Assembly (NCBI GenBank): GCA_949358305.1
Contig: OX442315.1
Span: 21,354,427 to 21,418,426 of the forward strand
DNA length: 64,000 bases
Origin: Strigamia acuminata
Taxonomy: Eukaryota > Arthropoda > Chilopoda > Geophilomorpha > Linotaeniidae
Direction of reading: 5' to 3'
In this document: positions 13,601 through 27,234 of the stretch, piece by piece
Layout: every line of letters starts with the position of its first letter
Numbering within the stretch: position 1 is the stretch's first letter
Made by a program: the position numbers and the translations under genes
The notes under the pieces: model-generated
The model's database searches: none
What the model was told of the DNA's origin: nothing
Seen by the model: only the letters and a program-made list of their open reading frames with translations

Positions 13601-16600
13601 CGTGAATAAAAGGAAAAGAATAAAGTGAGGAGGGAAATGAGCGGCACGTGCAAATGAAGTCGTTGAGATGAAAGAGAGGCTCACCATACCTTGCACACTT
13701 CAGGTGAAAAATATAGCACGAACTTGAATATTTCAGCCGGGAGCTGCCGATGTCAAGTTCCTTTTCTTTCTCCCGCTGCTGCTGCTTCGTTTCAAAGCTC
13801 CGCACGGACAAAGCGCAGAGGGCTTCCCTGCATTGATCGGAATTTTTTTGCCATTCCCAAAAGTCCACTTAAAATGTGATTTAAAAAAAAGAAGTGTACT
13901 GTCCTAAATCACAGATTCAAATTAATGTTCAATCCTGCATTCGAAACTTTGAAACCCCACCCCGGGGGTGTCATTACTCCAAGCCCCAAGATGGTGGGCA
14001 TGAAATTGCGAGAGAGATCAAACAAGAACGAATAAAAACAGCAAATAAAAAATAAAGAGGAAGAAATGGGACCATTCCTTTAGCACGCTAGCTAAAAAAA
14101 AAAAGAAGAAACAACCTAAATTAAACGAAATATAACGGTATAACGATTTTTTTTTTACATAAAAGTAGCTTCAAAATCTAAAAACTCGTTCAATTCTCTC
14201 GCCGTCATTCGCAAAAATGCCTTTCCCAATTGGTTGGTTTTTTTTTACGTTGCCTCGTGGCCTACTTAAAACGGATTTTCACGTAGGAAATTGCTTTACG
14301 GTACGTGGATTTCGAGCCTACAGTACACCTTTGGGCGACGTTACGTAATATTGCGTCGTATAATGGGAACACAAGTAAGAATGCAGCTTATATTTCCATT
14401 TGCATGCGGTTTGTTATGACCAGTCGCACTTTAAAGGTGTTTAATTATACATTAATAGGAAGCGGCTAATTGATTGCACCTGAGTCAAGGAAAAGTAGAG
14501 GACAATACATCCTCGCTTCGATGAAACTTGTACTGATTCTATGCAGGAAATCGTTGCACATCGCTCAGCAGTTTCTCTGCAAGCATTCATTCTCCACAAA
14601 GAATGCTATTTTTCCTCTTTCGACGAAAAATTGTCAACAACTCAAACCTCTATGCGAAAGTTAGTCAACAATTATGTTGCTAAACCACATTAAGTTTGAA
14701 ATCGATTAATGTCCCGAAACTCATTTTGAAATTACTACGGCTTCATTGTGAGCCGCAAATAAAGTCCACTAGGTGTTGTTATTAAGTTTAGCTTTCGCTT
14801 TCGAGCTGAGTAGGTGAATCATCAAGCGAGAAGACAAATTACACTTTGACATTTCAACACAGAAGTTGGCCCGGCGCCACGACCTTGTATGAGAAAGAAG
14901 AAAACACTGCAGCGATGAAAAAGGGGGAAGGAAACTGTTCATAAATGACGTCACAGGTCACAAAAATAATAATCCTCTCAGTGGGCTGCTACCAAACCAG
15001 TAAAGAACAGAAGAAAAATCGGCTCGACGTGGCGCCTTCTTTGCAGCGATGCGTCTATTAAGATCAGTGGCGCCACCAAACAGCGCATTTTACGAGGCTC
15101 CTTCGACCCAAGTGATCATAGTCTGGGGCGATTTGCGGGTAAAGAGAAAAATATGGAGATGGACGAGAAACGTGTGGACGGCACTCGAAAATCCCAGCCC
15201 ACTTTTCACATCCGATTCCAGCGATGCAAAACAAACCAATTCGAGATAGTGTGCAGAGAGGACGCGCAGATGCTTTTTTTGTTCGTGTTTTCCTCTGATC
15301 ATCTAGCTAAATGCACGCCCCGTGATGCCATTTTTTACGTTTGGATGACCCTCAGACTTCACTTTAGTTCCAACGAGTATGGTAACTTTTAATTTTACAC
15401 CGTTCCGAGTCATAAACTATTTTATTAGTGCGGCTTTAACTGCTGCATAGCCACAAGAAAAAAGAGTTTTAAAAAAATAGAAACAACAATAAAAGTAAAG
15501 CAAGGTTTTTGCAAAATGACTGAGCACTTTCTCGCAAAATTACTTCATAGGATTTTTTTTAAGGCTAATTTTTTTTTGTCTGGGTTGTTATTTGTCTAAA
15601 TTACCGGAAATTTATTTTTATTAACAATAACTTGAAATGACTGGAAATCAGTTACCGCACATGCACCAATCTGGCATTCTCATAAATATTCCAGAAGAAC
15701 GGAATAATTTTTTTTTTATTGATGTTGGGAAAATTAGGGTAGAAACACATGGTGGGGGAAATTCCCTTCGAATGGAGAATCTCCAGATATTTTCTGGCAA
15801 GTGATGGAGAATGAAGCAATAATAACTTGGATGAAATGCCGAGTCACAGATTATTGTGATGTGACTGTCAGATTGATAAGAGGACCGTTTCATGCGGAAA
15901 ACGTGCGAACATCAGCTTTTAACATGAGATTATCTGAGTTTGCAATAGCAAAATCACCGAAAGCTCTTTGGCAAACACTTACCGTACACTCTAATTCCTA
16001 CATCAAAACATTAACACAAAAAAATAACCTAATAACCCTAATTTAATACAACTCAACCAAAAACATTGAAAACTCCAAAATACTATATTTGTGCAAAGAA
16101 TATTTCTCCAGTTATTATTATTGGAATTTTGTAACAAATATTGGTTAGAATCAAGAACGGGATTTACGTATCGGAAAAAACAAAAAGAAATCGACTGAAA
16201 TGATGGAAAAGGGAATAAATTGCATTTAATAAAATAAACTAAATCCAGGATAAGTTGTTGGTACCGTAATTAAATTTGGAAACACAATCTAACAAATCCA
16301 TTTATGTATTTATGCATTTATGTATTTATTAGCTTTGGCTTATGATTAAAATATAAACATAATTTAATCAAATATTTGCTTAAATAATGGAATTTATGAA
16401 TTTTATATTTTGCCTTGTGAAATTGTTTATTGCGTAGTAAATCAATCTTCAATTTACTGCTCTTATTTTGTTTTTTGTTTTCGTGTTTGTTTTCGTGTTA
16501 TTGAACGGTTGTAACTTAGTAACAGGACAAACACAGAAGTAACTACAGCCAAAATGATAATGGTCGTAATATCAGAAAACGAAAACAAAAACAACCAAAT

Positions 16601-19600
16601 TAACTGAAATTTATGCAACAGGAAAAAAAATACACTTTCCTAGTCCAAAATTTAACGAGAAAACTATTTGTTTTTTCTACACTATAATAATTAATAATTC
16701 CAATCCTCTTCGATCCCCAATTACAAGCAAAGTACAAACTTAATTAACAAATCAACAACTTAACACACGGTGTGGTTTGCAACTGCAGTTGATTTGACCG
16801 CATTCGGATTAGCTCCAACTGCTCTATCCGGAATATTACAAACACAAAGTTAAATTCACGTACAAGCTTTAAAACACCGCACTGAAACTTCCTATTAAAA
16901 GCATTTTTGTTTGCATTACAATAAAATGCGTCCACGTTGACCTCACATACGGCAATTCAATAACGCGAGAAAGTGAATTCACCTTTCATACACTCGTCGC
17001 TCCAACTTTAAAACTACTTGTGATGACCTAATACAATCTAACGCAAACCTTTGCAACATTAAACTCCTTTCTCATCCCTGTCTGCCCATCCCGGAACAAG
17101 AGATGCTTTATCGGGTGCGTGCAGGTACTAGTCACGCGAATAAACTCCCAAGCTTTCGAGCCACCCTTCAACCTTTGTCGATAGGTTGTAACTATAAATA
17201 CTCGATCATAAAATCGATCCTAAAATTAATTAAAGCGTTGTTTTTAAACGATATATTATGGCTATGGCATCACACAAAAATGCAATAATAAACTTGGCCC
17301 AAAGTTGGCTTCACTGCAGCATTTTTACGCTTTGGAAAAAGCTGGCCGCAAGGCTGGCAACCGGTCGTTCGGTTGGGATTGGGATACCCCAAATGCAGGC
17401 ACATGACGTCATTTGTCTGCAGAGAAGGCGGAAGAGGCGGATAACAATAGGTCACGTGACTATTGAATGAATTAACTGCATTTACATTCGCTTTAACATT
17501 AAATTGGTATAAGAGTTTGAAAAAGACGCAATGAAAAGAAAGAGAAAAAAAGTATAATATCGGACTCAAATTCAATTTTATTGAGTATTTAAAAACATGA
17601 AAAAGTTAATGCAAAGTTTTTATTTTTAATTCCCTCTTCCGCGCTCTTGCATACGGCCATATTCTGTTCACTTTTTCAATTATATACGTGAAAATAGAGA
17701 GAAAAAAAATTTGTTTTGGATTTCTTGCGTTTTTCGGTGGTATTTTTTGTTTTACCTAGGAAGTCCATCGCGTGAGGTTGGACGGTAAAGCTGCCGCCTC
17801 ACTCCGGGCGCTTTCGGGGTTCAGCTCTTGGGAACTATCCTACATTCAGCATGGTTTCGTGTGGAGTGTGCGGAGGGGAAGGGTGAACCCTCAAATACAG
17901 CCTCGCATTGATTTTCAGAAAGGAGGAGGGAGTCGAGTTCACTGCAGATGGAGGTGGAATCAAGCAGTAGCTAGAGTGAGAGCGAGGAAGAGAGTGAGAG
18001 CGAGAGCGACAAATGACCTCTGTACGTCCTCGAAAACAGAACTACCAAAGGAACACCCAACCAAAAAATGCTTGTGTATATGTGCAATAACAGAACGCTA
18101 CTGCCAGCTATTGGCGCCTGATTTATTCTTCTTCTTCTACATTCCCTTTAGCATTCCAACGCGCGGATGGATACACAAATATCTACGCATGCGCGCAACC
18201 ATTTCCTCTTTCTTTTCACTTTTTTTTTCGAAATATCTAAAGAGCTGTCATTGGGCAATTCTTACTAATGGAATGGATGGGGAAGAAACAAAGTGAGATT
18301 GAACGTCCCATTGTTTATCTAGCGGGCAATGGTGTTCATGCGTTATTTAATTTCACAAACAAATTGTAATTGCTCGTTATTCCGTTGTGCGCAATCACAT
18401 TTTTTTGAGTGGGAGCGAAATAATAATAAATCCATTTATTTAGGCCTTTTTTTCTAATGAGGAAAGCGAAAGCAGATCAGAGAGAGCAGACCGAGCCGGC
18501 TTCTGTTTTGCCAGCGGGTAGTGCATTCTTTTTGAATCTATTCGTGCGCAAACACAAACGACAAATAAGCGACCCACGAAAAAGAAAGATGCCGCTTGCA
18601 CATCATGATGACACGCGCGCACTCGATGAACGCGCTAATGACATAATCAAGCGCACTCTTCTTTCTCAGCACACAATTATAACTTGTCAAACAAAAGCAC
18701 ATCTGCGCATGCGCGATATTTGAAGCGAAACTGCAAATAATAACAAGATAAAGACAGAAAGGAAATTTCAAATTGTCCGCATCATTAATTTTGGACGTGT
18801 TTTTATTCATACCTTTATTTCGATAGCGCGCTCAAATGAGAACATCCAATTACACTTACGTAGGTTACTTCAATAATAGATTACTTTTGATTTTGATTAG
18901 AAAACATTTTTAAAAACAAAAACAAAAATAACACAACCGGTGATTGCTTTTCGTCCTATCCCAGCCCGCACCACACCCTCTTTTGTCTTTAAATCAATTT
19001 TTTTTTGTTCTTTTGAGGTGAAATATTTAAAGGTCAAAATGCCTTTTCGCACCTACCAGCCTACCACTCACTTAGGTTTCGAAACGTGTTGCAAGTTTAT
19101 GATCACAAGACTCCTACTTGGAATAAAAATAAAAATTTTTACAATTCTTTTCGACATTATTTAATCAAACTGATGTCACACAATACGAATATGCATTGTC
19201 ATTAATTTTCCATTAAGACTAATTAATCGTGGTAATATAATACCAATTAAAGTTTGTACGTAATAAAATATCTCAAGTTACTTCAAAAACAGTTGCGTCG
19301 GAAAGTTAAACTTCCAAATATTCATTACAAGATTCACTACGAAGCCATTTTTTTTCCTCGATAATTAATTATTATTTTTTAGAACCGATAATTTGATTTG
19401 ATTTTTTTCATTATTGCATCCACCATCTACTAGTTTGAAAATATAACGGAAAAAAAATTATTGATAAATTGTTGCTTTTTTTTAAAAAAAAACAAATATT
19501 CTTTTATTATTTTTTAGCAGAGCACTAAAAACTTAAAAATACGTATCGGGAGATGTGAAATATGATCAATTTCACTGGTTTTTGAGTGGCATGTATCAAA

Positions 19601-22600
19601 CGAACGGACGCAAACGCTCATCAATTTTCTTCTCATCTGCGACTGAGTTGGCAACGAGGAAACAGATTGGCGCCAAACGGATGGAAAACTTGGAGGGCGA
19701 GGACCAAACTGCCGCCGAAGGGCAATAAATTTGCAGAAAGGCAGACATGTGCCGTCTTGTAGCCCAACACAGAGAATTTATTCGCGGCCAGTATATTCCT
19801 GACTTTGGCAAATATTTCACAAACGTCCAGTGGATTAAATTTAAAATTTAAATGAATAAGCAGAAAAGGAAAGTTTCAAACGTGACACATCTCTAGATAA
19901 TGCCTTTCTTTCAATTCCACCCAAAAAAAAATGAATTCGATAAAACATCCATCGGGAATAAAACGACGAGTACACAAGTCCACCATTGTCCATCCAATGA
20001 CACGCCTTTGATCCACTTTCTTCCCACACTTCCATCACGTTGACGAATTTCCTTCCCCATAGACAGACAACAAAAAACAGTAACAGATGGAGAAAGACAT
20101 CAAAATGTTCGATTTATTTATGAGGAAAAGCACTTGGTAGAAAAAACACATCCGTTCATACAATTTTACTCGTTCAAACTTCGAAAAACACACGCCCGTT
20201 TCATTTACTCCACTTGAGAAAACATTATCTGCTCACAGGTGAAAAGGTCTCGCTAAGACAGTTGCATTTTTAACATAAAGGAAATGAAGCATAAAGAATT
20301 TTTTTCTTTTTTTTTAAAGAAAAAAAAGCAAATCTTAGCAAACTTAATTCCAACTTGTCAATCATATTTGAATTTCTATTGTGAATCAGTTATTGGATTT
20401 TTCGAAAAGATTAAAATCGGCCTTTAAGCCTAAAAATTAAAAGAAAAGACCCGTCCATTCAAAAGCAATGTACTGTTTCAAATCGAAACTTAATACTAAG
20501 GGATCAACAAATGAAAACAAACAGCTGGTTGAATTAGTTCATAAACTGCCGTGTACTGGCAACGATTCGCAGTATACGGCATGTTGTTATCTCTGTTGCT
20601 ATCACAATACGTTGCGGGCTGTAGTTTACGGCACTCGTACCATTACGTTTGAACCTCGCAATTGGAAATGGCAAAAATGGCAAAGCGGCCGATTTTATTT
20701 TATTTCATTTCGTTTTATTTTATTTATTTATTCGGAAAGTATTCGTACGTTGAATCAGCACAATCCAAAACAAAATTACACTTTTCAACACAGCGATTCA
20801 TAAAAAATTAAATATTTTCCTGCGGTGAGATTTCGTTTAGAAGAATTTCAACGAATCCGCCTCGAAGTAAAATATTTAAATTTGCAAGGTTTGAACATTT
20901 CATATAAAAGCATAACACACGCATTTAATATTGGCATTGAAGATACGGGAGGTCTGAAGTTCAAATTTACAAATTCCAAATTTGCCTTTGGAATTTCAAA
21001 GTGTTTTTGAACAACCTGGTAATTGGATTTCTAGGGAAGATGAAACTCTTATTTTTAAACCCGCACTACAACAACATCAAAAAACACATGCACGAATCTT
21101 AAATTAGAAAGACTTGGATCAACAAATGCGAGCAAACATCCGATTAATTTGCACAGTTTAATGAAAAAACATTATTGCTTCATAAACAATCCTCTGAGAA
21201 GAATTATGCGCGAAATTTGTGCACCATTACAAAATGATTAGACCGAGGTTTAACTTTTTCATTTACTCCTCCTTTAAATTACCCGTACAACAAATAAAGT
21301 GTTTTAATTAGTATTTAAGACGCTATTAAACCAAACGTTACGCTATTGGTATTTTACATTATGCGACGAGGTCACCAGAGACCACAAACAACAACACCAT
21401 ACACAGTAAACACGGCGCACACCTCAGGTAACTCCAGCATTTGATTCATAGCTTCACTTGCCACCAATTAGTCAGCATCAAGGAATCAACGTGTGCACAT
21501 TTCTATAATTCCTCTAACAAACCTCTCCAACAAAGCAGGATCTAGTTTTCAATCAAATGAGACAATAAAATAACTTGGCAACTACGGACACCTGCGGTGC
21601 CACATGACGCGGTGTCCACTTGCGCCGCTTGTTTTGGTTTCTGGGAGGACACGTGATATTGATTGACGGAACACGGGCACAGACGTGCTTAGCCAAAAGC
21701 GAGTTCATAGGGCCTAAAAAGTGAGCGAACGACTTGGTACGAAACGCCTACATAATCCATTTATCCATTAACTTGTGTGTACTTCACTAAAGATGAAAGG
21801 TAAAGGGTTGCACGAGTGCGTTGTCAAGAAGCCAATTCAATTGGAGAAAAATCAACAGGGAAAAAAAGCGTATGTGTGCATCCAGGCGAATCATGCCGAA
21901 TGGGGAAATTAGCCAAAGAAGTAAAAGAGGGAGGAGAAAAGAAAATAAATTGTTTTGGAGCAACACAGCACTTCGTCGAGCATTTTTCAGCAAACTTTAA
22001 ATTCAGAGCACAAAGGGTTACCTTGTGAAGGATTTAACCCCTTTTATACTCGGGGATTTGGTCGTCGACAGCCTAATTAAATGGCCGATAATGGTGACCC
22101 TGTTTGCCGTACGATAGATCAATGCAAGATTTTGAGGTGAAAGGGTTGAATTGAGGAATAGGAAATAATGAAGACAAAGAGCTCGTCTAATTGGCGCCAA
22201 TCCAAGAGTCAGAGGAAACTAAAAACACTCAACCTTATACAGTACGAAAGAGAGATTAACAAGGAAATGCAAACAACAACAAAACGTACAAATGTGTATG
22301 TAAATGTCAATCAATCACTGTGGAAAGCTGAAATTAATTTCCACCTGCCAGTAAGTGCTGTGGTCAACCACTCCAAACGTTATAGTAACAGCTTACACAA
22401 TTTGATTGATGGGTCGGATCAAAATTTGGATTTTAAACTTTAACAATTACAGAGTATTTAGCTCAAAGTCAAAACGAAAAACCAAAATTTCATCATGTTG
22501 TATCCAGTTTGGTACACCAAACGCATTACAATTCGTGTGGCAAATGATTTTTTTTTTGTATCTAACCACACCAATTTGATTTTGATTTTGTTTTTTGATG

Positions 22601-25600
22601 CAAACTAAATTTAATTTAGTTAGAAAAAAAAAAACGTTTCAGCTTTTGGAGAAAAAAAAAATATTTCCAACAAGGGACATGGTTGGCATAGAAACCAGTT
22701 GTTTCTCAGGTACAGAATATATTTTTTTTCCGGCTTTCATTTGTACGTGCTAAAATATTTAATTCTCAGCGCGTAAACTGATAAAAACCTTGCTGGGCGT
22801 TGACCATTCGAAAAACTTATCTACCATAATGACAACATTTCCACGAGTCCTAAGTTTCTCAGCTAAGTTCCCAGCTAAAAATCAATACAAAGAGGAAACG
22901 TAGATCATTACTAACCCCCAGATATGAATAGTTAATCAATATAATTACAAAAAAAGACGGCAAAAGAAGAACGGCTCATACCTATCGTATTCCAATACCC
23001 ATCATTGACATATTAGGCTCAAGCTTTAAGCCTAAATCTATTGTACAGATGACCTTCTGACGTCAGACGAAGGTCGCGCGCGTTTTTATCGAACGTTTGG
23101 GCTTTGCAGAATACGTCATTAGGAATGAGTTTATGGAGAAGCCAAATTTTCTAAGCGAGCTTACACCGAAATAAAAAAAGCGATTACGGCTACCGAGTTG
23201 TAGTTACGGAAATTGTATATGGTCTAGTTATTAAGCGTAATAGTAGCAAATTTTTTCATCTCGCCGTATTTTGCAATAATAGACACACGAAAACGCAAAT
23301 GGAAGTCGTAAATGATAAAATAAAACGAGCAATTTTATTGGTTACTAAATGTAGGGGCTTATTATTAGCGCATTTTATAGCCAACGGCTATAAATTAATC
23401 CCGTGATGCACTTTGATTGCCTACAATTCCAGCAGACTATGCACACTACCGCCTTCCATTATCATACAATACATTTCAAGTACACGGACATTAGCATTCA
23501 CTGCCTCGAGTACGAAACTTCGCAGAAAAGTCAAAGATGAACGATGACAACACCCAATCGCAACTCACAAGAAGACGTGAATAATCACCAGTGATTACAA
23601 TGTACCAAATTTAATGAGATCATAAAAGTAATGGCGCAGATGCGCTGTGGCCGCTCTGGCTACAGCTTTGTGGCTCACCTTATAAACGAGCACTTTGACT
23701 TAGAATGACAAAACTTCAACATTATCGCGCCAATGGCCTCGTCCATCAAGAAATCTTATTACCCTACCACAATGAATAATTCTGGCCGTCTTCTTCGATT
23801 AAATTCCGGCTGAACCAAATAAAAAATAAATATTAAAAATAAAAAACATTCCTACAAGTATAGTGGTTGTCACGGTTGTTGCAGCAACGACATCACCTAT
23901 TGTTTGTTTAAAATCTTTGTGCTCTGGCCTCGGTCTCGGTCGCTGCTGTTCTTAAGCATTAGAAGAGCCATCCACCCTCTAACTATAATTACAGGTCGTT
24001 ACGACTGCTTAAGACCAATTGTGCAAATCGCTCTGTTGCTATGACGACGATAACACTTTTCAATATCATCTCTTTCGGAAGCTTCTGGGAATGCGGATAA
24101 CGCGGCGGATGAGTGTGTGGCAAACGCGTTTGGCACGCGTCCAATACAGCGACTCCCTTCTCTCATCCACGCCCAACTCTCTCTACTCAAGGACGACGAT
24201 TATGCAGACACACACGAACGATGGGGTGCCACGAGTAAAGAGCCTGACGCCAACTAGGTCATTGCGAGCAGTAAAATCCACATCTCTCCCTCACCTTTCT
24301 CTTTGCACACAGGCAACATGGCGCCGCGACTTCTGTCTTGAGTCTTCTTCGTCCCCCAAGAACAAAAGGGTTCCGTTTAATTAAATCTTTTCGCAAGGGG
24401 GGTATAGCCGTCAAGTTCTGTTTTGCAAAATCTCCAAGTCATCCATCTCTCGCATTTGTCAAGCCCAATCGACGCTGCGCATCTGAATTTATTTTTCTGA
24501 TCATCTCCACAACGACCCGTCATTTATCTTGGTCAGAAACCGAGCGCTCACTCATCTGTGTATAATGTACACGCAAAAATGGGAGAAAGAAATGGAGCCT
24601 TTTGGGCATGCGTGTACTACATCTATAATGCATTCACTCGACTAAGCCTCTGGTAGAAAATGGATTTAATCAATGACCTCTCTGTGCATACTTTAACTAA
24701 ACAAATACGAAAAAGTTAGTTGTTCTCCAAGGTACTTTTCCAAACTTACGTAAAACGTAATTAAAATTTATCCGGCAATTTAATTAACATGAATAAGAAA
24801 TGTAAATAATAGAAGATTCGAGCGACGGTTTTTTAATCCGCTTTTTTGTCTTAAAAGACTATTACTTCAATAAAACTAATGAGTTTTACGAATATTTTTT
24901 TTATTTTCATTTTGATATTGTAGTTAAATATTAAGCCTGCTGCGGTTCAATTTCCTGTTCAGCATTTCTCTGTATTCGTTGAAATAGCTGAAATTTATTA
25001 AAAATACATGTATTCAGATCCTATTCAGATCAAATTTGATCTCGTCAGAATTTCGAACCAATTAAGATTTGATTTGTCAGTGACCCTTGAGGCAGCGTGC
25101 AGTTTGTGGTGGATACACAGATCAAAAATGCGACTAATTAGAAAGTACCAAAGGTATTAAAACGACAGAAGGCAGTGGAACGAGCCGTCGCCCCAATTTT
25201 ACACGACGCTCCAAACAGATGCAATCATGAATACTAACTAGAAATAGGTATATTAGGAACGCCTAATGAATTGCTAACAGTCCGCAATTTTTATACAAAG
25301 AAAATTGCTCTCATACTTAAACGTCGTGTTGCTAGGCAACCTACAAGAGCAATAACTCGTGGTTGTGCAGTTTAGGCGAGGGCAGAGTGGTCTTATCAGC
25401 GACAAGGTGGCCATTATGCGCTTTAATTGAATTCCGACGAGGAAGAGCCACGGACGACGATATTCTACTTCTTTGCTACAGCGCGCGTCACATTCGCAAC
25501 AATTTATCATACTTCCCAACTGACGCATCAACCGCACTAACCAAAGAATGAAAAACTCAAATTTTTTTTTTAAGAAATAAAATCTTTTATGCAATCAGGA

Positions 25601-27222
25601 ATTTTAAATTAAATTTTCACCAAATAAAAACGTTTTAAAAAACAATTGAAATGTAATTCCAGCAGAAAAAATATACATTTTTTTTCTTTTTCTTTTTTTG
25701 TTTAAAAACCATGTAAAACAAAATTCAATTGACTTTTTTTTATTTATTTTTTTTATTAAAATTACCTGCATTTTGTCTTTCTTCGAATTTTGTGATAGTT
25801 CAATGCAATGCAGCAGTTGGGAATTCAAACAGTTGAAAAGAAAGCAGTTGTCCAAACTGGCCGATCATTTATCAAACAGACAGAAATGCTCAAATTGGGA
25901 CCAATAAAATTGGTTAGATCGCGTATCATTGCCACTAATGACACGTATACTACACACGTATACACACGTATACTACACTCCCACGTGCATCGTTTCTCTA
26001 TTTAGATTTCTATTTCGAAGATCTAAAGCCCGCTTTTCGCTCGCACTCTTTTTCTGCTTGTTTTTGTTTAATAATTGCACGTAGAGACGTCTGTCTCAAG
26101 TTTCTTCTTAACCTCTTGAAGCCCTCGATTCCACCGTTCCGCTCTGAACCATTCTATTTACTCTTCAACTTCGTTTCCATTTCACAAACAAAACGAGAAA
26201 AAAACCAGCACTGGACGCTAATGTTGCTACCTAAAAGGAGAAGCGCCAACGGGTCAATTAATGCAACGTAAGTGTAAACCTGATCCGCACTCATTTCGCC
26301 GAGCCCGAGCGAAAAACAAAAGATACGGACAAAAACGAGCGTGTTACCAAGCAACCAATTTACTCAATTAAAGTACGGATCCAATGACAATAATCGAAGA
26401 AAGGAAAAAATAGTCATAGAAGAGGAGGAAAGAACAAAAAAATAGCGAAACCGAGCAGCGCGAAAATCGTTTGACGTGATTTATGCGAACACCCGTCTAA
26501 TTGGCGGGAGCATTTTATTATTCCTTTCTACTGCACATACGCCCGTGTTTGCATCACCTTCCTTACATCAAGGTCGAGACATGATGATTTATTGAAGCAA
26601 CGTGTGCTAGGGAATCCCTCCTCATTTGAATGCGAAACTCGTACGCCTCGTCGAGCACGACGTCCGACCGAGTGTAAACTTCGACTTTTCCAAAAACAAA
26701 AATGAGAGATAAGAAAAAAGAAAAGAATTTGAATAGATATAAATGAGACCGAGGTCCAGATGGATGTTTTCGGGAGCATATTCACTCTTTTTGATAGCGG
26801 GGCTGTTTAATTGGCGATGACGTAAATACCTGCAGGTTTCGCACTTGTCAGAGAAAATTCCCAAATGTCATAAGCGAGCTGAAAATTTTTCAGCTCGATA
26901 TATTTACGGAAAAAAAGTATCAAAGGTTTGGAAGTTCACCTGTCACTTAAAATCAATCTCAACCAGTGAAAGAAGGAAAAAATAGACGGCTTCACTGCAT
27001 TACACTAGTGCTCACCATGGAAACCAACCCAAGTCTTTTTATTTTATACATCAGCGACTTTTTCTCGCTGGCGATCTCCCATTTTCGATTTCTTTAGGGA
27101 ATTCATTATCAAATGCATACGCTAGCAGAAATTCAAACGCGAGATATGGCGTCACCAACGGCCTTACCTTTAACGGCAGAGAGCTTGTTGCCCATCATCT
27201 GCTTTGCCACAAAGGCCGCCAT
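1555..27222 (-). CDS. cpx: Complexin, four coding exons (spliced gene)
   Basis: Complexin binds the assembled SNARE complex at synapses, clamping spontaneous vesicle fusion and promoting evoked release. Seen: four minus-strand exons with GT-AG borders and matching phases: 27168-27222, 2620-2786, 1799-1937 and 1555-1628. They total 435 nt and encode 144 residues, the usual arthropod length. Domain order: conserved N-terminus [18 protein letters not shown]; Gly/Asp-rich linker; accessory and central helices, with the SNARE-binding core [15 protein letters not shown] spanning the exon 3/4 junction; a [11 protein letters not shown] acidic stretch; an amphipathic C-terminal helix ([14 protein letters not shown]); and a final CaaX box CSMQ, of the type farnesylated in Drosophila complexin. 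The start was chosen because ATG sits in CAAAAATGG and opens the conserved N-terminus. Introns are 24.4 kb, 682 bp and 170 bp. The first intron is very long compared with the tiny introns of the neighbouring acyltransferase gene. Identification is near certain; transcript ends are inferred. Confidence 0.96.
1799..1937 (-). CDS. cpx: Complexin exon 4: end of central helix and acidic region
   Basis: A 139-nt exon after a TTGACAG acceptor. It opens with YGIQKKEE, continuing the central helix, then a Gln/Pro/Asp-rich stretch, [16 protein letters not shown] and DQDEFT. The donor used here is GTTCAG after ACAA, a weak but valid GT site. It was chosen because it restores FTKLK across the junction as in other arthropod complexins. 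If the intron is not removed, the frame runs on for three codons (SSV) to TAA at 1788-1790, giving a protein of about 123 residues without a CaaX box. Confidence 0.93.
2620..2786 (-). CDS. cpx: Complexin exon 3: accessory and central helix
   Basis: An internal exon of 167 nt, bounded by a TTGCAG acceptor and a GTAAGA donor. It encodes a Gly/Asp linker ([14 protein letters not shown]) and then the charged accessory and central helix, including [19 protein letters not shown] and [12 protein letters not shown]. The last of these is the best conserved SNARE-binding stretch of the family and is the main basis for the gene call. The reading frame is open throughout in the phase set by the neighbouring exons. 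Confidence 0.96.
4553..4860. mobile_element. Possible decayed hAT-type element
   Basis: Within AT-rich DNA, 4558-4610 reads GGTCGGATTTTCCATTAGGC followed by GGGCCCC and GGGGACCCCC runs. About 250 bp on, GGGCCCC and GGGCCTCC recur in company with TTGGCACGG. Ends of this style (CGGATTTTCCATTAGGC next to GGGCCCC blocks) recall non-autonomous hAT elements of the Tip100 kind. No clear target duplication or transposase is visible. Weak, composition-based call. Confidence 0.25.
9180..9250 (+). repeat. Pair of 26-bp direct repeats, 45-bp period
   Basis: TTGATTTATTACTGCGGC at 9180 and TTGATTTATTACCGCGGC at 9225 each extend to 26 bases, differing at four positions or so. They are spaced by 19 bases that share the TTTTCAA seen before the first copy, so this is a two-copy tandem repeat. 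Function unknown. Confidence 0.7.
10508..11411 (+). repeat. Two purine-only AAGAG tracts and a CpG hexamer run
   Basis: Purine tracts built on AAGAG occur near 10508-10552 and 11374-11411. Between them, about 10779-10815 is a GCGTCC/GCGTCG hexamer run, CpG-rich and unlike the surrounding DNA. The plus-strand frames crossing them (for example 10640-11221) show low-complexity Ala-Ser peptides produced by the repeat and are not credible genes. Confidence 0.6.
17756..17768 (-). CDS. Candidate alternative first coding exon of complexin (MDFLG)
   Basis: On the minus strand an ATG at 17766-17768 is followed by GACTTCCTAG and then GTAAAA. The four codons plus one leftover G are in exactly the phase needed to join exon 3 at 2786, giving Met-Asp-Phe-Leu-Gly before the Gly/Asp linker. 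The DNA just upstream on that strand (about 17769-17990) is unusually GC- and CpG-rich for this intron, as an internal promoter or 5' UTR might be. This is inference from phase and composition; the donor is only moderate and the coding part is tiny. Confidence 0.27.
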
Positions 27223-27234
27223 TTTTGATGTGGG
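27168..27234 (-). CDS. cpx: Complexin exon with start codon
   Basis: The coding part is 27168-27222: 18 codons plus one base, ending AAAG before a GTAAGG donor. The single trailing G joins GG of the next exon to make a glycine codon. The ATG is at 27220-27222. Twelve bases upstream of it the minus strand has CACACAG followed by CCCACATC, a usable acceptor after a pyrimidine-leaning stretch. The exon is therefore probably preceded by at least one non-coding exon. The acceptor choice is inference; the coding part is firm. Confidence 0.93.

Larger units (their letters stand above)
2787..27167 (-). other. Complexin first coding intron, 24.4 kb
   Basis: This is the interval between the start-codon exon and the central-helix exon. 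I found no spliced or intact gene in it on either strand; the long open frames look like chance. Contents: palindromic TGACGTCA sites at 14946, 17404 and 23058; two purine tracts of AAGAG type (about 10508-10552 and 11374-11411); a CpG-rich hexamer run near 10779-10815; a pair of 26-bp direct repeats at 9180-9250; an ACACGTATAC minisatellite near 25941-25978; a possible decayed hAT end near 4553-4860; and a GC-rich candidate alternative first exon ending at 17756. Its size fits a regulator-rich intron, which is inference. Confidence 0.6.

Noticed and set aside
17772-18296. 174-codon plus-strand open frame
   Set aside because: Its peptide is built from Arg/Ala runs caused by a GAGAGTGAGAGCGA repeat, with no family resemblance. 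The GC-rich DNA is better explained as a possible 5' region on the other strand.
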